64,000 bases of DNA from SCTD01 sp963781675 (lineage in GTDB: Bacteria > Actinomycetota > Actinomycetes > Mycobacteriales > SCTD01). Of the stretch, positions 16,512-24,856 are shown piece after piece. Numbering within the stretch: position 1 is the stretch's first letter; the number at the start of each line of letters is the position of its first letter. Both the position numbers and the translations under genes were made by a program. The stretch lies in the NCBI GenBank assembly GCA_963781675.1, contig CAWAGF010000002.1, positions 310,001-374,000 of the forward strand. The letters are read 5' to 3'. A model generated the notes under the pieces. It saw nothing but the letters and a program-made list of their open reading frames with translations, was not told the DNA's origin and did not search any database.

Positions 16512-16614
16512 CCCGCGAGCTGCTGCAGCGGCCGGCGGTTGCGCGGCGCGAGCAGCCGCTGCACGACCGCTCGAGCACCAGCGCGCCCACCAGCCGCCGG
16601 ACCGGCCCGGCCAC
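16508..16614 (-). pseudogene. Possible remnant of a small leftward gene
   Basis: On the minus strand a GTG at 16614 opens VAGPVRRLVGALVLER with every third base G or C; after one missing base the next frame continues VVQRLLAPRNRRPLQQLAG and stops in the CTAG that also holds the ugd stop. Both halves have perfect third-position GC, while neither frame alone spans the segment. The 120 bp between ugd and the next gene holds nothing else. Identity unknown; it may be a chance frame. Confidence 0.3.
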
Positions 16615-16632
16615 CAGGGGTAGACAGCCTGC

Positions 16633-17028
16633 ATGACCTACGGAGACCGCGCCACGGTGGACCGCCTGCTCGCCCTGCCGACCTGGGCGGTGGTCGGGCT
16701 GTCGAACGACACCGGCCGGGCGGCGTACGGCGTCGCAGCCTTCCTGCAGGCCCGCGGCCGGCGGGTGGTCCCGGTGCACCCGCGCGCCGAGACCGTGCAC
16801 GGCGAGCAGGGCTACCGGACGCTGGCGGACATCCCGTTCGAGGTGGACGTCGTGGACTGCTTCGTCCGCTCCGAGCTGGTGGGCCCGGTGGTCGACGAGG
16901 CGGTCGCCAAGGCGGCCAAGGCCATCTGGATGCAGCTCGGGGTGGTCGATCACGACGCCGCGGCGCGGGCCGAGGCCGCCGGGCTGGAGGTCGTCATGGA
17001 CCGCTGCCCGAAGATCGAGTGGCGCTAG
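16633..17028 (+). CDS. CoA-binding (YccU-like) protein
   Basis: 131 residues; TAGACA ends 6 nt before the ATG. The product is a compact single-domain Rossmann fold: TWAVVGLSNDTGRAAYGVAAFLQARGRRVVPVHPR, then DIPFEVDVVDCFVRSELV and KAIWMQLGVVDHDAAARAEAAGLEVVMDRCPKIEW. The order, including IWMQxGV and the terminal MDRCPKIE, is that of the CoA_binding_2 family found alone or as the first domain of acyl-CoA ligases. It probably binds CoA or a related nucleotide; no catalytic residue is known. It stands alone after ugd. Confidence 0.88.
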   Translation: MTYGDRATVDRLLALPTWAVVGLSNDTGRAAYGVAAFLQARGRRVVPVHPRAETVHGEQGYRTLADIPFEVDVVDCFVRSELVGPVVDEAVAKAAKAIWMQLGVVDHDAAARAEAAGLEVVMDRCPKIEWR

Positions 17029-17075
17029 GTAGAACCGCTCTCCCAGCACCCCCCGCGCGCGCCGACGCTGTGCGC

Positions 17076-19493
17076 ATGATCGCTCCCGTGACGTCCCCCG
17101 ACCCCACGCGCTGCCCGCAGTGCGCCGCCCCGCTGACCGGCGGCGGTGCCTGCGCGAGCTGCGGTCTCCGGCTCACCGGCCCCGAGGCCGGCCGGCTCTG
17201 GGAGGTCGACACCGCGCTGCACCGGCTCGACACCGCGAGAGGCCCGTTGCTCGCGGAGCGGGCCGCGCTGCTGGTGGCGCTGCGCGGCGAACCGGCCGCC
17301 GTCGCCCCGCTGCCGGCGCCTGCCTCCCCGGAGTGGACACCGCAGCGCACCTCGAACGCGCTGCTCGGCCTCGGCGGGCTGCTGCTCGCGGTCGCCGCGC
17401 TCGTCTTCACCGCCGTGACCTACGAGCGCCTGGGCGCCGGCGGGCGAGCGGCGGTGCTGCTCGCCCTCACCGCCCTTGCCGCGCTGGCCGTGCCGCGAGC
17501 CCAGCGCCGCGGGCTGCGCTCGACCGCGGAGACGCTCACCGCCGTGACGCTCGTGCTGGCCGCGCTCGACGCGTACGGCCTGCGCGAGCTCGGGTTCGGC
17601 GACGGGACCGATCCGCTCGTCTTCGCCGCGGGCGCGAGCGCCGTCCTGGCCGCGCTGTCGGGCGCCTTCGGGGCGGCGGTGCCGGTGCGCCTGGCCCCCG
17701 CGGCCGCGGTCGTCCTCAGCCAGCTGCCGGTCCTGCTGCTGCTCGCGCACGCGCAGCCCTCGGCCTCCCGCGCCGGCCTCGTGCTGGCCGGCCTCGCCGC
17801 CGCGGACGTAGCCGCCCTCGCGCTGCTGCGCGGCCGGCGCTGGGCCGCCGCCGAGGTGCTCCCGGTGCTGTCGAGCTGCGCGGCGCTGGTGACCACGGGA
17901 GCGCTGCTGCTGTCCACGGCAGGCGCGCTGGACGACGAGGAGCGGGCGGGCGCGCTCGGGCTGCTGGGCTGCGCCGCCGTCCTGGTGGCGGGCGCCGCTC
18001 TGGTGCGGGACCGCCTGGCCCGGCTGCTGCTGTCGGCGCTCCCGGTCGGGGTGGTGGCGCTCGCCGCGCACGCCGTCGCGCGACCCGAGCTCGCAGAGGT
18101 GCAGTCCCCGCTGGTGCCGATCGCGGTCGCGCTGCTCGTCGTCCAGGGCGTAGCCCTGCTGCCGCTGGTCCTGCGCACGGGTCCCGTCATGGGCGCCCTG
18201 GCGGTGGCCGCCGCCGCGCTGGCCGCCGTCGCGGAGCCGGTCCTCGAGGGCGTCGTCGCTCCGCTGGGCTGGCTGCTCGAGCCGTGGTCCCTGCCGGCCG
18301 GGCTGGACGCCCGCGGCGCCCTCGCTCCCGGCGTGCCGTGGGAGGGCAGCGCGGTCACGCTCGTCGTCGTGACCGCGGCCGCGGTGGCTGTCGCCGGCGG
18401 GGGGCTCGCCCTGCACCGCCTGCGCACCGCCGCGGTCCCCGCCGCCGCGCTCGCCGCCTGTGCAGCGGTGCTCGTGCCCGTCGGCCTCGACCTCCCGTGG
18501 GGGGCCGGGTTGGGCGTGCTCCTCGTACTGGGCGCCGCCGCGCTGCTGGCCCCGCGTCCGCGCCTGCTGGACCTGCCGCTCGCCACGGGTGGCGCCGCGC
18601 TGCTGCTGCTCACCGCGGCCTGGTCCCTCGCCGGCCAGAACGCCACCCTGGTCGTCCTGCCGCTGGCTGCGACAGCGCTCGCGGTGCGCGCGCTGCGTCC
18701 GGCGGCGGCCCGTCCGGCCGTCGGCCTGGCCGGGCTGCTCGCGGCGGGCGAGCTGGCCGCACTGGGCGCTGCACACGGCCTGGCCGCGGACCAGGTCGGC
18801 GGCCTGCTGGTGCTGGCAGTGGGCGCCCTCGCGGCGCTGCCGCTGACCGGCGGGCGACGGCTCGGCGCCGAAGCGGCCGCCTGCCTGACCGCTCTGGCCG
18901 CGCTGGCCTGCGCCGTCGGTGACGCGGGCTGGCTGTCGTGGGTGCTGGCCGGCCTGGCGCTCCTCGCCCTGGCCACCGCCCTGCGCGCCGACCGGCGGCC
19001 GGCGGCTGTCGCCGGGGCGCTGCTGCTGTCCGCCTCCTCGTGGGTCCGGCTCGCCGACGCAGGCGTGACCGACCCGGAGCCGTACGTCCTGCCGGTGGCC
19101 GCGCTCGCGCTCGTGCTCGGCCACCTGCGCAGGCGTGCGGTGCCCGGCACCGGGTCGTTCGCCGCCTACGGGCCCGGGCTGACCGCGCTGCTGCTCCCGA
19201 GCCTGCTCGCGTCGTACCTCGGCAGCCCGCTCTGGCGGCCGCTGTCGCTGGCGGTCGTCGCCGTCGGCGTGGTGCTGCTCGGCGCCCGGGAGCGGCTGCA
19301 GGGGCCGCTGGTGGTCGGGGGTGCGGTGCTCATCGCGGACGCGGTGCTGCTGCTCGCGCCGTACGCCGCCGCCCTCCCCCGCTGGCTGGCGCTCGGCGCC
19401 GCCGGCATGCTGCTCGTCGTCGTCGGAGCCACCTACGAGCAGCGGCTGCGCGACCTCGGCCGGCTGCGCGAGCGGTACGACGCGCTGGCCTGA
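17076..19493 (+). CDS. Very large polytopic membrane protein with N-terminal zinc ribbon (SCO7613-like)
   Basis: 805 residues from ATG 17076 (MIAPVTSPDPTRCPQC). An N-terminal CPQC ... CASCG pair makes a zinc ribbon, followed by a short helical segment (LWEVDTALHRLDTARG). From about residue 90 to 790 the sequence is nearly continuous Ala/Leu/Val/Gly helices, about two dozen membrane spans, with very few charged residues. This build matches the actinobacterial SCO7613 C-terminal-domain membrane proteins, whose function is unknown. It ends in QRLRDLGRLRERYDAL. Its stop overlaps the next start (TGATG), so it is probably co-translated with the PAP2 and ABC genes. Confidence 0.8.
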   Translation: MIAPVTSPDPTRCPQCAAPLTGGGACASCGLRLTGPEAGRLWEVDTALHRLDTARGPLLAERAALLVALRGEPAAVAPLPAPASPEWTPQRTSNALLGLGGLLLAVAALVFTAVTYERLGAGGRAAVLLALTALAALAVPRAQRRGLRSTAETLTAVTLVLAALDAYGLRELGFGDGTDPLVFAAGASAVLAALSGAFGAAVPVRLAPAAAVVLSQLPVLLLLAHAQPSASRAGLVLAGLAAADVAALALLRGRRWAAAEVLPVLSSCAALVTTGALLLSTAGALDDEERAGALGLLGCAAVLVAGAALVRDRLARLLLSALPVGVVALAAHAVARPELAEVQSPLVPIAVALLVVQGVALLPLVLRTGPVMGALAVAAAALAAVAEPVLEGVVAPLGWLLEPWSLPAGLDARGALAPGVPWEGSAVTLVVVTAAAVAVAGGGLALHRLRTAAVPAAALAACAAVLVPVGLDLPWGAGLGVLLVLGAAALLAPRPRLLDLPLATGGAALLLLTAAWSLAGQNATLVVLPLAATALAVRALRPAAARPAVGLAGLLAAGELAALGAAHGLAADQVGGLLVLAVGALAALPLTGGRRLGAEAAACLTALAALACAVGDAGWLSWVLAGLALLALATALRADRRPAAVAGALLLSASSWVRLADAGVTDPEPYVLPVAALALVLGHLRRRAVPGTGSFAAYGPGLTALLLPSLLASYLGSPLWRPLSLAVVAVGVVLLGARERLQGPLVVGGAVLIADAVLLLAPYAAALPRWLALGAAGMLLVVVGATYEQRLRDLGRLRERYDALA

Positions 19494-20317
19494 TGCAGGC
19501 TGAGGGGATGCGCCGGCTCAGCCCCCTCGACGACCACCGCGTCGGCTGGCGCGACCTCACCGTGTGGGAGACCCGCGGGGGCCGGCTGCTCGTCCACCTC
19601 GTCACCCGGCTCGCGGCGCTGCTCGGGCCGCACCTCGCGCTGCTCGCCCTGCTCGGCACGGCCGCTGTGCTGGTGACCGGTCTGACGGCCGCGAGCGCCG
19701 AGATCTACGAGGAGGTCGACGAGGGGGCCGGCGTCGCCGGGCTGGACCGGCCGGTGCTGGACGCCGCTCTGCGCCTGCGCTCGTCCGGCGTCGACCACGC
19801 GGTCACCGCCTTCACCGATCTGGGCGGCCCCGTCGGGATGCCGGTGCTCGCGCTGCTGGCGGTGGTCGCGATGACCCTTGCCTGGCGGCAGTGGACGCCC
19901 GCGCTGCTCATGCTCGTCGCGACCGCCGGCTCGCTGGCCATGACGGTCGTCGGGAAGACCGCGGTGGGCCGCGCCCGGCCACCGCTGGCGGACGCGGTGC
20001 CTCCGTACGAGACGAGCGGGTCGTTCCCGAGCGGGCACGCGCTCAACGCCGTCGTCGTGGCGGGCGTGGTGGCCTACCTGCTCGTGCGCAGGCAGCAGCG
20101 CGCGTGGGTGCGTGCCGCGACGGTGACCGCGGCCGCCACGTTCGCGGCGGCGATGGGGCTGTCCCGGGTGTTCCTCGGCCACCACTGGCTGACCGACGTG
20201 CTGGTCGCCTGGACGCTCGGGCTCGCCTGGCTGACCGTCGTGGTCGTCGTGCACCGGCTGCTGCTCACGCTCTCGCGGCGCAACGCGGTCGACACGGGCC
20301 CTAGCGTGCGGGCGTGA
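19493..20317 (+). CDS. PAP2-family membrane phosphatase
   Basis: 274 residues from ATG 19493 overlapping the previous stop; ATG 19508 is an alternative. Six predicted membrane helices carry the phosphatase signature: KTAVGRARPP, FPSGHALNA and SRVFLGHHWLTDVL, with the conserved Lys, Arg, two His and Asp. Such enzymes remove phosphate from lipid substrates such as undecaprenyl pyrophosphate or phosphatidic acid on the outer membrane face. An extra N-terminal segment (about 85 residues, EIYEEVDEGAGVAGLDRPV) precedes the core, usual for actinobacterial members. Its stop overlaps the ABC ATPase start (GTGA). Confidence 0.9.
   Translation: MQAEGMRRLSPLDDHRVGWRDLTVWETRGGRLLVHLVTRLAALLGPHLALLALLGTAAVLVTGLTAASAEIYEEVDEGAGVAGLDRPVLDAALRLRSSGVDHAVTAFTDLGGPVGMPVLALLAVVAMTLAWRQWTPALLMLVATAGSLAMTVVGKTAVGRARPPLADAVPPYETSGSFPSGHALNAVVVAGVVAYLLVRRQQRAWVRAATVTAAATFAAAMGLSRVFLGHHWLTDVLVAWTLGLAWLTVVVVVHRLLLTLSRRNAVDTGPSVRA
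20302..20307 (+). promoter_or_regulatory. Possible internal leaderless promoter for the ABC exporter
   Basis: TAGCGT ends 6 nt before GTG 20314, inside the last codons of the PAP2 gene. The pump genes may thus be transcribed alone as well as from upstream. Confidence 0.35.
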
Positions 20318-21234
20318 GCGCACCAGCCGGCACCGCGCTGGGCCTGTCGGTCCGCGGGGTGGTCAAGAGCTTCGGGAGCCTGCGCGCCGTCGACGGGCTC
20401 GACCTCGACGTGCGCGCCGGCACCTGCCTCGGGCTGCTCGGCCCTAACGGCGCCGGGAAGTCCACGACGATGAAGATGCTCACCGCGCAGGCCGTCGCGG
20501 ACGAGGGTGAGATCCAGGTGCTGGGCCTGCCGGTGCCGGCGCAGAGCAAGCAGGCCCGCGCGCAGATGGGCGTGGTCCCGCAGCAGGACAACCTCGACAT
20601 CGAGCTGACGGTCCGGCAGAACCTCCAGGTCTTCGCCCGGCTCTACCGCGTCCCGCGCGCCGAGCGGGCCGCCGCCGTCGACCGCGCGCTGGAGGTGGCC
20701 CAGCTGACCGCGCGCGCGGACACCCGCGTCGACGACCTGTCCGGCGGCATGCGCCGGCGGCTGCTCATCGCCCGCGCGCTGGTGCACCGCCCGCGGCTGG
20801 TGCTGCTCGACGAGCCGACGGTCGGGCTCGACCCGCAGGTGCGGCAGGAGCTGTGGGCGCTCATCGACGCGCTGCGCAGCGAGGGCGTGACGATCCTGAT
20901 GTCGACGCACTACATCGAGGAGGCCGAGCGCCTCGCCGACGACGTCGCGGTCATGCACCACGGCCGGGTCATCGCCCGGGGGACGCCCGCCTCGCTGGTC
21001 GCCCAGCACGTCGGCGCACGCGTGCTCGAGGTCTACGGGCCGCCCGCGCGGCTGCTCGAGGTCGAGCAGGTCGCGCGCGACGCCGGCCTGCCGACCCGCC
21101 GGACCGGGCCGGCCGTCGCGGTGCTGCGCGCGGAGGCCGCACCGGACGTGGCGGACCGGCTGCCGGACGCCGTCGTGCGGCCGGCCAACCTGGAGGACGT
21201 GTTCGTGCTGCTGACCGGGGAGAAGGTCGAATGA
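20314..21234 (+). CDS. ABC-2 exporter ATP-binding protein (DrrA/NodI type)
   Basis: 306 residues. It couples ATP hydrolysis to export through the permease encoded next. Motifs in order: Walker A GPNGAGKSTT near residue 46, Q-loop VVPQQDNLDIELTV, signature LSGGMRRRLLIARAL, Walker B LVLLDEPTVGLDPQ, and the H-loop STHYIEEAERLADDVAVM. The C-terminal 80 residues (GTPASLVAQHVGARVLEV ... LPDAVVRPANLEDVFVLLTG) are the accessory domain typical of DrrA/NodI proteins. Substrate is unknown: a lipid, oligosaccharide or natural product. Overlaps the permease gene (ATGA). Confidence 0.93.
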   Translation: MSAPAGTALGLSVRGVVKSFGSLRAVDGLDLDVRAGTCLGLLGPNGAGKSTTMKMLTAQAVADEGEIQVLGLPVPAQSKQARAQMGVVPQQDNLDIELTVRQNLQVFARLYRVPRAERAAAVDRALEVAQLTARADTRVDDLSGGMRRRLLIARALVHRPRLVLLDEPTVGLDPQVRQELWALIDALRSEGVTILMSTHYIEEAERLADDVAVMHHGRVIARGTPASLVAQHVGARVLEVYGPPARLLEVEQVARDAGLPTRRTGPAVAVLRAEAAPDVADRLPDAVVRPANLEDVFVLLTGEKVE

Positions 21235-22010
21235 GCGCGCCCGCGCTGCGCCGCATCGAGCCGAGCGCTGTCGGCGCGGTCGTGTTCCGCGAGCTCACGA
21301 TGTACAAGCGCTACTGGCGCTCGACGACCTTCTCCTCCGTCGTCGAGCCCACGATCTACCTGCTGGCGTTCGGGTTCGGCTTCGGCTCGCTCGTCGCGCA
21401 GGTGGCCGGCTACGACTACATCGACTTCGTCGGCACCGGCATCGTCGCGACCGCCGTGCTGTTCAGCTCGGCCTTCCCCGGCATGTTCTCGACCTTCGTG
21501 AAGCGCACGTTCCAGAAGACGTACGACGCGGTGCTCGCGGCGCCGGTGGACACCGAGGAGCTGGTCACCGCCGAGGCGCTCTGGATCGCCCTGCGGTCGG
21601 GCCTCTACGGCGCGGTGCCGATGCTGGTCGCCGTCGTGTTCGGCCTGCAGCCGTCGTTAGGGATGCTGCTCGTCCCCTTCATCGGTGTGCTCACCGGCTT
21701 CGGCTTCGCGGCCTTCGGCATCTGGGTGAGCGGGATCGTGCCGTCGATCGACTCGTTCGGCTACGTCATCTCGGCCGTGCTCACGCCGCTGTTCCTCGTC
21801 GCCGGCACGTTCTTCCCGGTGGACGGGCTGCCCGGGTGGGCGCAGGCGCTGGCCCAGCTGAACCCGCTGTTCCACTGCGTCGAGCTGGTGCGCGCGGCGG
21901 TGTTCGGGCTGTCGGCGGGCGACCTGCTGCACGTGCTCGCGCTGGCCGTCTTCGCGGCGGCGATGTGGCTGCTGGCCGTGCGCCGGCTCCGCACGCGGCT
22001 GGTGCTCTAG
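21231..22010 (+). CDS. ABC-2 type exporter permease (NodJ-like)
   Basis: 259 residues with six predicted membrane helices. It starts in ATGA overlap with the ATPase gene. FRELTMYKRYWRSTTFSSVVEPTIYLLAFGFG near the N-terminus, FVGTGIVATAVLFSSAFPGMF, KTYDAVLAAPVDTEELVTAE and the C-terminal PLFLVAGTFFPVDGLPGWAQALAQLNPLFHCVELVR are features of ABC2_membrane proteins close to NodJ. It forms the membrane channel half-unit with the preceding ATPase. Its TAG stop interlocks with that of purE in the shared CTAG at 22007-22010. Confidence 0.92.
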   Translation: MSAPALRRIEPSAVGAVVFRELTMYKRYWRSTTFSSVVEPTIYLLAFGFGFGSLVAQVAGYDYIDFVGTGIVATAVLFSSAFPGMFSTFVKRTFQKTYDAVLAAPVDTEELVTAEALWIALRSGLYGAVPMLVAVVFGLQPSLGMLLVPFIGVLTGFGFAAFGIWVSGIVPSIDSFGYVISAVLTPLFLVAGTFFPVDGLPGWAQALAQLNPLFHCVELVRAAVFGLSAGDLLHVLALAVFAAAMWLLAVRRLRTRLVL

Positions 22011-22504
22011 GGAGCGCGGAGGCGGTCCTGCAGCGCGACGTCCTTGTCGCGCGCGGCCTGAGCGAGGCGCGCCTGGAAGCCGCGCATCTCCTCGAGCAGC
22101 TCCGGGTCGACCGCACCGAGGATGCGCGCGGCCAGCAGCCCGGCGTTGCGCGCGCCGCCTATCCCCACCGTCGCGACCGGCACGCCGGCCGGCATCTGCA
22201 CGATGGACAGCAGGGAGTCCAGACCGTCCAGGTGCTTGAGCGGCACGGGGACGCCGATGACGGGCAGGGGCGTCATCGACGCCACCATCCCCGGCAGGTG
22301 CGCCGCCCCGCCTGCACCGGCGATGACCACGCGCAGGCCGCGACCGTCGGCCGCCTGCGACCAGGCGAGCATCTCGGCCGGCGTGCGGTGCGCGGACAGG
22401 ACGCGCACCTCGTACGGGATGCCGAACTCGTCCAGGGCCTCGACGGCGCCGGACATCACCGGCCAGTCCGAGTCGCTGCCCATGACCACGCCTACGAGAG
22501 CCAC
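22007..22504 (-). CDS. purE: N5-carboxyaminoimidazole ribonucleotide mutase
   Basis: 165 residues from GTG 22504, overlapping the end of purK by 13 bp. It moves the carboxyl group of N5-CAIR to give CAIR in purine synthesis. Class I PurE features: VGVVMGSDSDWPVM phosphate loop, VLSAHRTPAEML with the catalytic His, VIAGAGGAAHLPGMVAS, and PVIGVPVPLKHLDGLDSLLSIVQMPAGVPVATV. Active sites are made between subunits of an octamer. The overlap with purK couples the two sequential steps. Confidence 0.95.
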   Translation of the reverse strand: MALVGVVMGSDSDWPVMSGAVEALDEFGIPYEVRVLSAHRTPAEMLAWSQAADGRGLRVVIAGAGGAAHLPGMVASMTPLPVIGVPVPLKHLDGLDSLLSIVQMPAGVPVATVGIGGARNAGLLAARILGAVDPELLEEMRGFQARLAQAARDKDVALQDRLRAP

Positions 22505-23664
22505 TCGCCCGTCCTCAGGTAGTGCGCACCCTCACGGGCGCGGCGGCGCACGGTCTCGAGGTCGTCCCCGAGCGCGTTCAGGTGGCCGATCTTGCGGCCG
22601 GGCCGCACCTGCTTGCCGTACAGGTGGACCTTCAGCGCAGGGTCGCGCGCGAACAGCATGTGCAGCCGGCGGTCGAGGTCCGCGTCGCCGTCGTCCCCGC
22701 CGAGCAGGTTCGCCATCACGGTCCAGCGCGCGGTCAGCGAGGTGTCGCCGAGCGGGTAGTCGAGCACCGCCCGCAGGTGCTGCTCGAACTGCGAGGTGCG
22801 CGCGCCCTCGATGGTCCAGTGCGCGCTGTTGTGCGGGCGCATCGCCAGCTCGTTGACGACCAGGCCGTCGGCCGTCTCGAAGAGCTCGACGGCCAGCACG
22901 CCCACGACGCCGAGCTCGTCCGCCAGGCGCAGCGCGATGCCCTGCGCCTCCAGGGCCCGCTCCTCGCTCAGCCCCGGCGCGGGGGCGACCACCTCGACGC
23001 AGATGCCGTCCGACTGCACCGTCTCGACGACCGGCCAGGCCGCGCCCTGCCCGTACGGCGAGCGCGCTACGACCGCCGCGAGCTCGCGCTGCAGGGGCAC
23101 CAGCTGCTCGGCGACGAGCCGTACACCGCTGGCCACCACGTCCGCGGCCTCGGCGGCGTCCGCCACGACCCAGACGCCCTTGCCGTCGTAGCCGCCGGTC
23201 GCCGCCTTGAGCACCAGCGGCCAGCCGACGTGGTGCGCGAAGCCCTCGACGTCGCGCACGGTCGCGACCGGCGTGAACGGCGGGACGGGGATGCCGAGCG
23301 CGGACAGCCGCTCGCGCATGACGAGCTTGTCCTGCGCGTGGCGCAGCGCAGCGCTCCCCGGGTGGATGCGCAGGCCCTCCGCTTCGAGCGCCTCGAGCAG
23401 CCCGCTCGGCACGTGCTCGTGGTCGAACGTCACGACCTCGCAGCCGGCGGCGAACGCGCGCAGGTCGTCCAGCGACGTGTGCTCGCCGATCTCGACGCCG
23501 TTGGCCACGAGCGCGGCGCTGTCGTGCGCCGCGTCGGCCAGGACGCGCAGGGACAGGCCGAGCGCGATGGCCGCCTGGTGCGTCATCCGGGAGAGCTGGC
23601 CGCCCCCGACCATGCCGACGACGGGCAGCCCCATCGCACCGCGGATCGCCGCTCTGTCGGACAC
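22492..23664 (-). CDS. purK: 5-(carboxyamino)imidazole ribonucleotide synthase
   Basis: 390 residues from GTG 23664. It carboxylates AIR using ATP and bicarbonate, giving the substrate of PurE. ATP-grasp family: PVVGMVGGGQLSRMTHQAAIALG near the N-terminus, FDHEHVPSGLLEALE, LVLKAATGGYDGKGVWV, EQLVPLQRELAAVVARSPYGQ, and the metal/substrate region VNELAMRPHNSAHWTIEGARTSQFEQHLRA. TAGCCT ends 6 nt before the GTG with no Shine-Dalgarno, indicating a leaderless transcript for purKE. Confidence 0.95.
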   Translation of the reverse strand: MSDRAAIRGAMGLPVVGMVGGGQLSRMTHQAAIALGLSLRVLADAAHDSAALVANGVEIGEHTSLDDLRAFAAGCEVVTFDHEHVPSGLLEALEAEGLRIHPGSAALRHAQDKLVMRERLSALGIPVPPFTPVATVRDVEGFAHHVGWPLVLKAATGGYDGKGVWVVADAAEAADVVASGVRLVAEQLVPLQRELAAVVARSPYGQGAAWPVVETVQSDGICVEVVAPAPGLSEERALEAQGIALRLADELGVVGVLAVELFETADGLVVNELAMRPHNSAHWTIEGARTSQFEQHLRAVLDYPLGDTSLTARWTVMANLLGGDDGDADLDRRLHMLFARDPALKVHLYGKQVRPGRKIGHLNALGDDLETVRRRAREGAHYLRTGEWLS

Positions 23665-23670
23665 AGCGGC

Positions 23671-23676
23671 AGGCTA
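23671..23676 (-). promoter_or_regulatory. Probable -10 box of the purKE leaderless promoter
   Basis: Minus-strand TAGCCT, 6 nt from the purK GTG. Confidence 0.5.
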
Positions 23677-23804
23677 GCGGGGCGCCGCCCTGCTCACCGG
23701 CTGCGCCGGCCTGCTTCTGGCCGGGGCCGCGCCGGCCTCGAGCGCCCAGGTCAGCGGCTCCACCGGCTACGAGGAGCCGGATCGAGCTGCTCGGCCAGAA
23801 GTAG
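23677..23804 (+). pseudogene. 5'-truncated fragment of a secreted or lipoprotein gene
   Basis: The plus strand encodes LLTGCAGLLLAGAAPASS, a typical lipoprotein/signal-peptide end, continuing AQVSGSTGYEEP with good third-position GC. The frame then loses its bias; in a neighbouring frame IELLGQK and a TAG follow at once. No start codon is available upstream before a stop at 23674. It looks like a remnant with lost 5' end and one frameshift. Confidence 0.35.
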
Positions 23805-23819
23805 CCCTGCGGACCGGTC

Positions 23820-24037
23820 GTGAGCACGAGGCAGCGGGTCGCCGGCCTGCTCTGCTCGCTGCTCCTGGGCCCGGCTGCGTGGCGGTCGGGCTCGGCGTCG
23901 CACCGGACGTGTCCGCCCGGCCGCGCTCGCGGCGGGAGCTGCGCGACAGCGGACAGGTCGCCCGCTTCCGTCTGGGCGCGCTCGGCTTCCTGTCGGCAGC
24001 GTGCTCGTCCGTGGTCGCGGCGGCCCGCGAGGCCTAG
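23820..24037 (+). pseudogene. Broken small membrane-protein gene
   Basis: GTG 23820 opens VSTRQRVAGLLCSLLLGPAA, a signal-like helix with consistent G/C third positions. After a frameshift near 23875 another frame gives VAVGLGVAPDVSARPRSRREL ... LGALGFLSAACSSVVAAAREA and stops at 24037. The stop lies in a CTAG shared with the opposing phosphatase gene, as at other convergent pairs here. If rejoined the product would have about 72 residues with two hydrophobic helices. The rest of the 370 bp between purK and the phosphatase holds nothing else. Confidence 0.35.
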
Positions 24038-24855
24038 CGGGCCAGCGGGGAGGTGCCGACGAGCCGCACGCCGAGGCGGGCGATCGCCTCCTCGTCGACG
24101 CCGACCGAGAGGGCGAGCCCGTGCGGGCCGCCGTACTCGCGGTCGACGGCGTCGAGGAACGCCTCCATCGACCCTGCCTTCGGTGTCATGTCGGCAGGCG
24201 GCACGTCCGCGAGGCCGGGCCCGTACGCGTCGGTCTTGAGCAGCCGGGCGTGGATCCGCTCGATCCGGTCGGCGCTCGCGACGTAGTCGGCGACCACCGC
24301 GTCGCGGGTGACGCCGACCAGCGACAGGGCCAGCGCGACGATGACCCCCGTGCGGTCCTTGCCGGCGGCGCAGTGCACCAGCGTGGTGCCGCTCGTCGGG
24401 TCGGCGAGCACGCGGAGCGCCTGACCCACAGCAGGTCCGGCGTCGCGGACGTAGCCGACGTAGTGGTCGCCGAGGTCGGTCGGGTCCGTCTGCCGCGGGC
24501 GGGCGGGCAGCGGCGGGAGCGCCTTCTCCGCGGTGACGGCGTCCAGCGCCCGCTCGACCTCGGCCTGGTCGGGCTCGCCGTCCCACTCGGGGATGAGCGA
24601 CAGGTGGTGGTGCACGAGGCCGGCGCCCTTGAGCGGGCCGGGCCCGGCCAGGTGCACCTCACCGGTGCTGCGCAGGTCGACGACGGTCTGCAGGTGCAGG
24701 TCGTCGACCAGGCGCGTCACGTCGGCGTCGGTCAGGTCCTGCAGGTTGTCCGAGCGCAGCAGCACGCCGGGACGGGTGGTCCGGCCGTCGACCGTCGGCA
24801 GGCCGCCGACGTCGCGGACGTTGACCGCCCCGTCGAGCTCGATCCAGGCGGGCAA
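24034..24855 (-). CDS. Tyrosine/lipid phosphatase (Y_phosphatase3, PtpB-like)
   Basis: 273 residues. The only usable start is TTG 24855 (MPAWIELDGAVNVRDVGGLP), one base after the stop of the upstream acyl-CoA dehydrogenase, so reinitiation is likely. NVRDVGGLPTVDGRTTRPGVLLRSDNLQDLTDADV at the N-terminus and the P-loop VHCAAGKDRTGVIVALAL (Cys nucleophile, Arg) near residue 165 identify the PtpB-type family, which dephosphorylates phosphotyrosine and phosphoinositides. Length matches the family. Partner kinases are not apparent beside it; two Ser/Thr kinases are 24 kb away. Confidence 0.9.
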   Translation of the reverse strand: MPAWIELDGAVNVRDVGGLPTVDGRTTRPGVLLRSDNLQDLTDADVTRLVDDLHLQTVVDLRSTGEVHLAGPGPLKGAGLVHHHLSLIPEWDGEPDQAEVERALDAVTAEKALPPLPARPRQTDPTDLGDHYVGYVRDAGPAVGQALRVLADPTSGTTLVHCAAGKDRTGVIVALALSLVGVTRDAVVADYVASADRIERIHARLLKTDAYGPGLADVPPADMTPKAGSMEAFLDAVDREYGGPHGLALSVGVDEEAIARLGVRLVGTSPLAR

Positions 24856-24856
24856 C

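Noticed and set aside
20308..21234. ABC pair as a named antibiotic-resistance or lipooligosaccharide exporter
   Set aside because: DrrA/NodI likeness is family-level; no biosynthetic or resistance genes adjoin, so no substrate is claimed.
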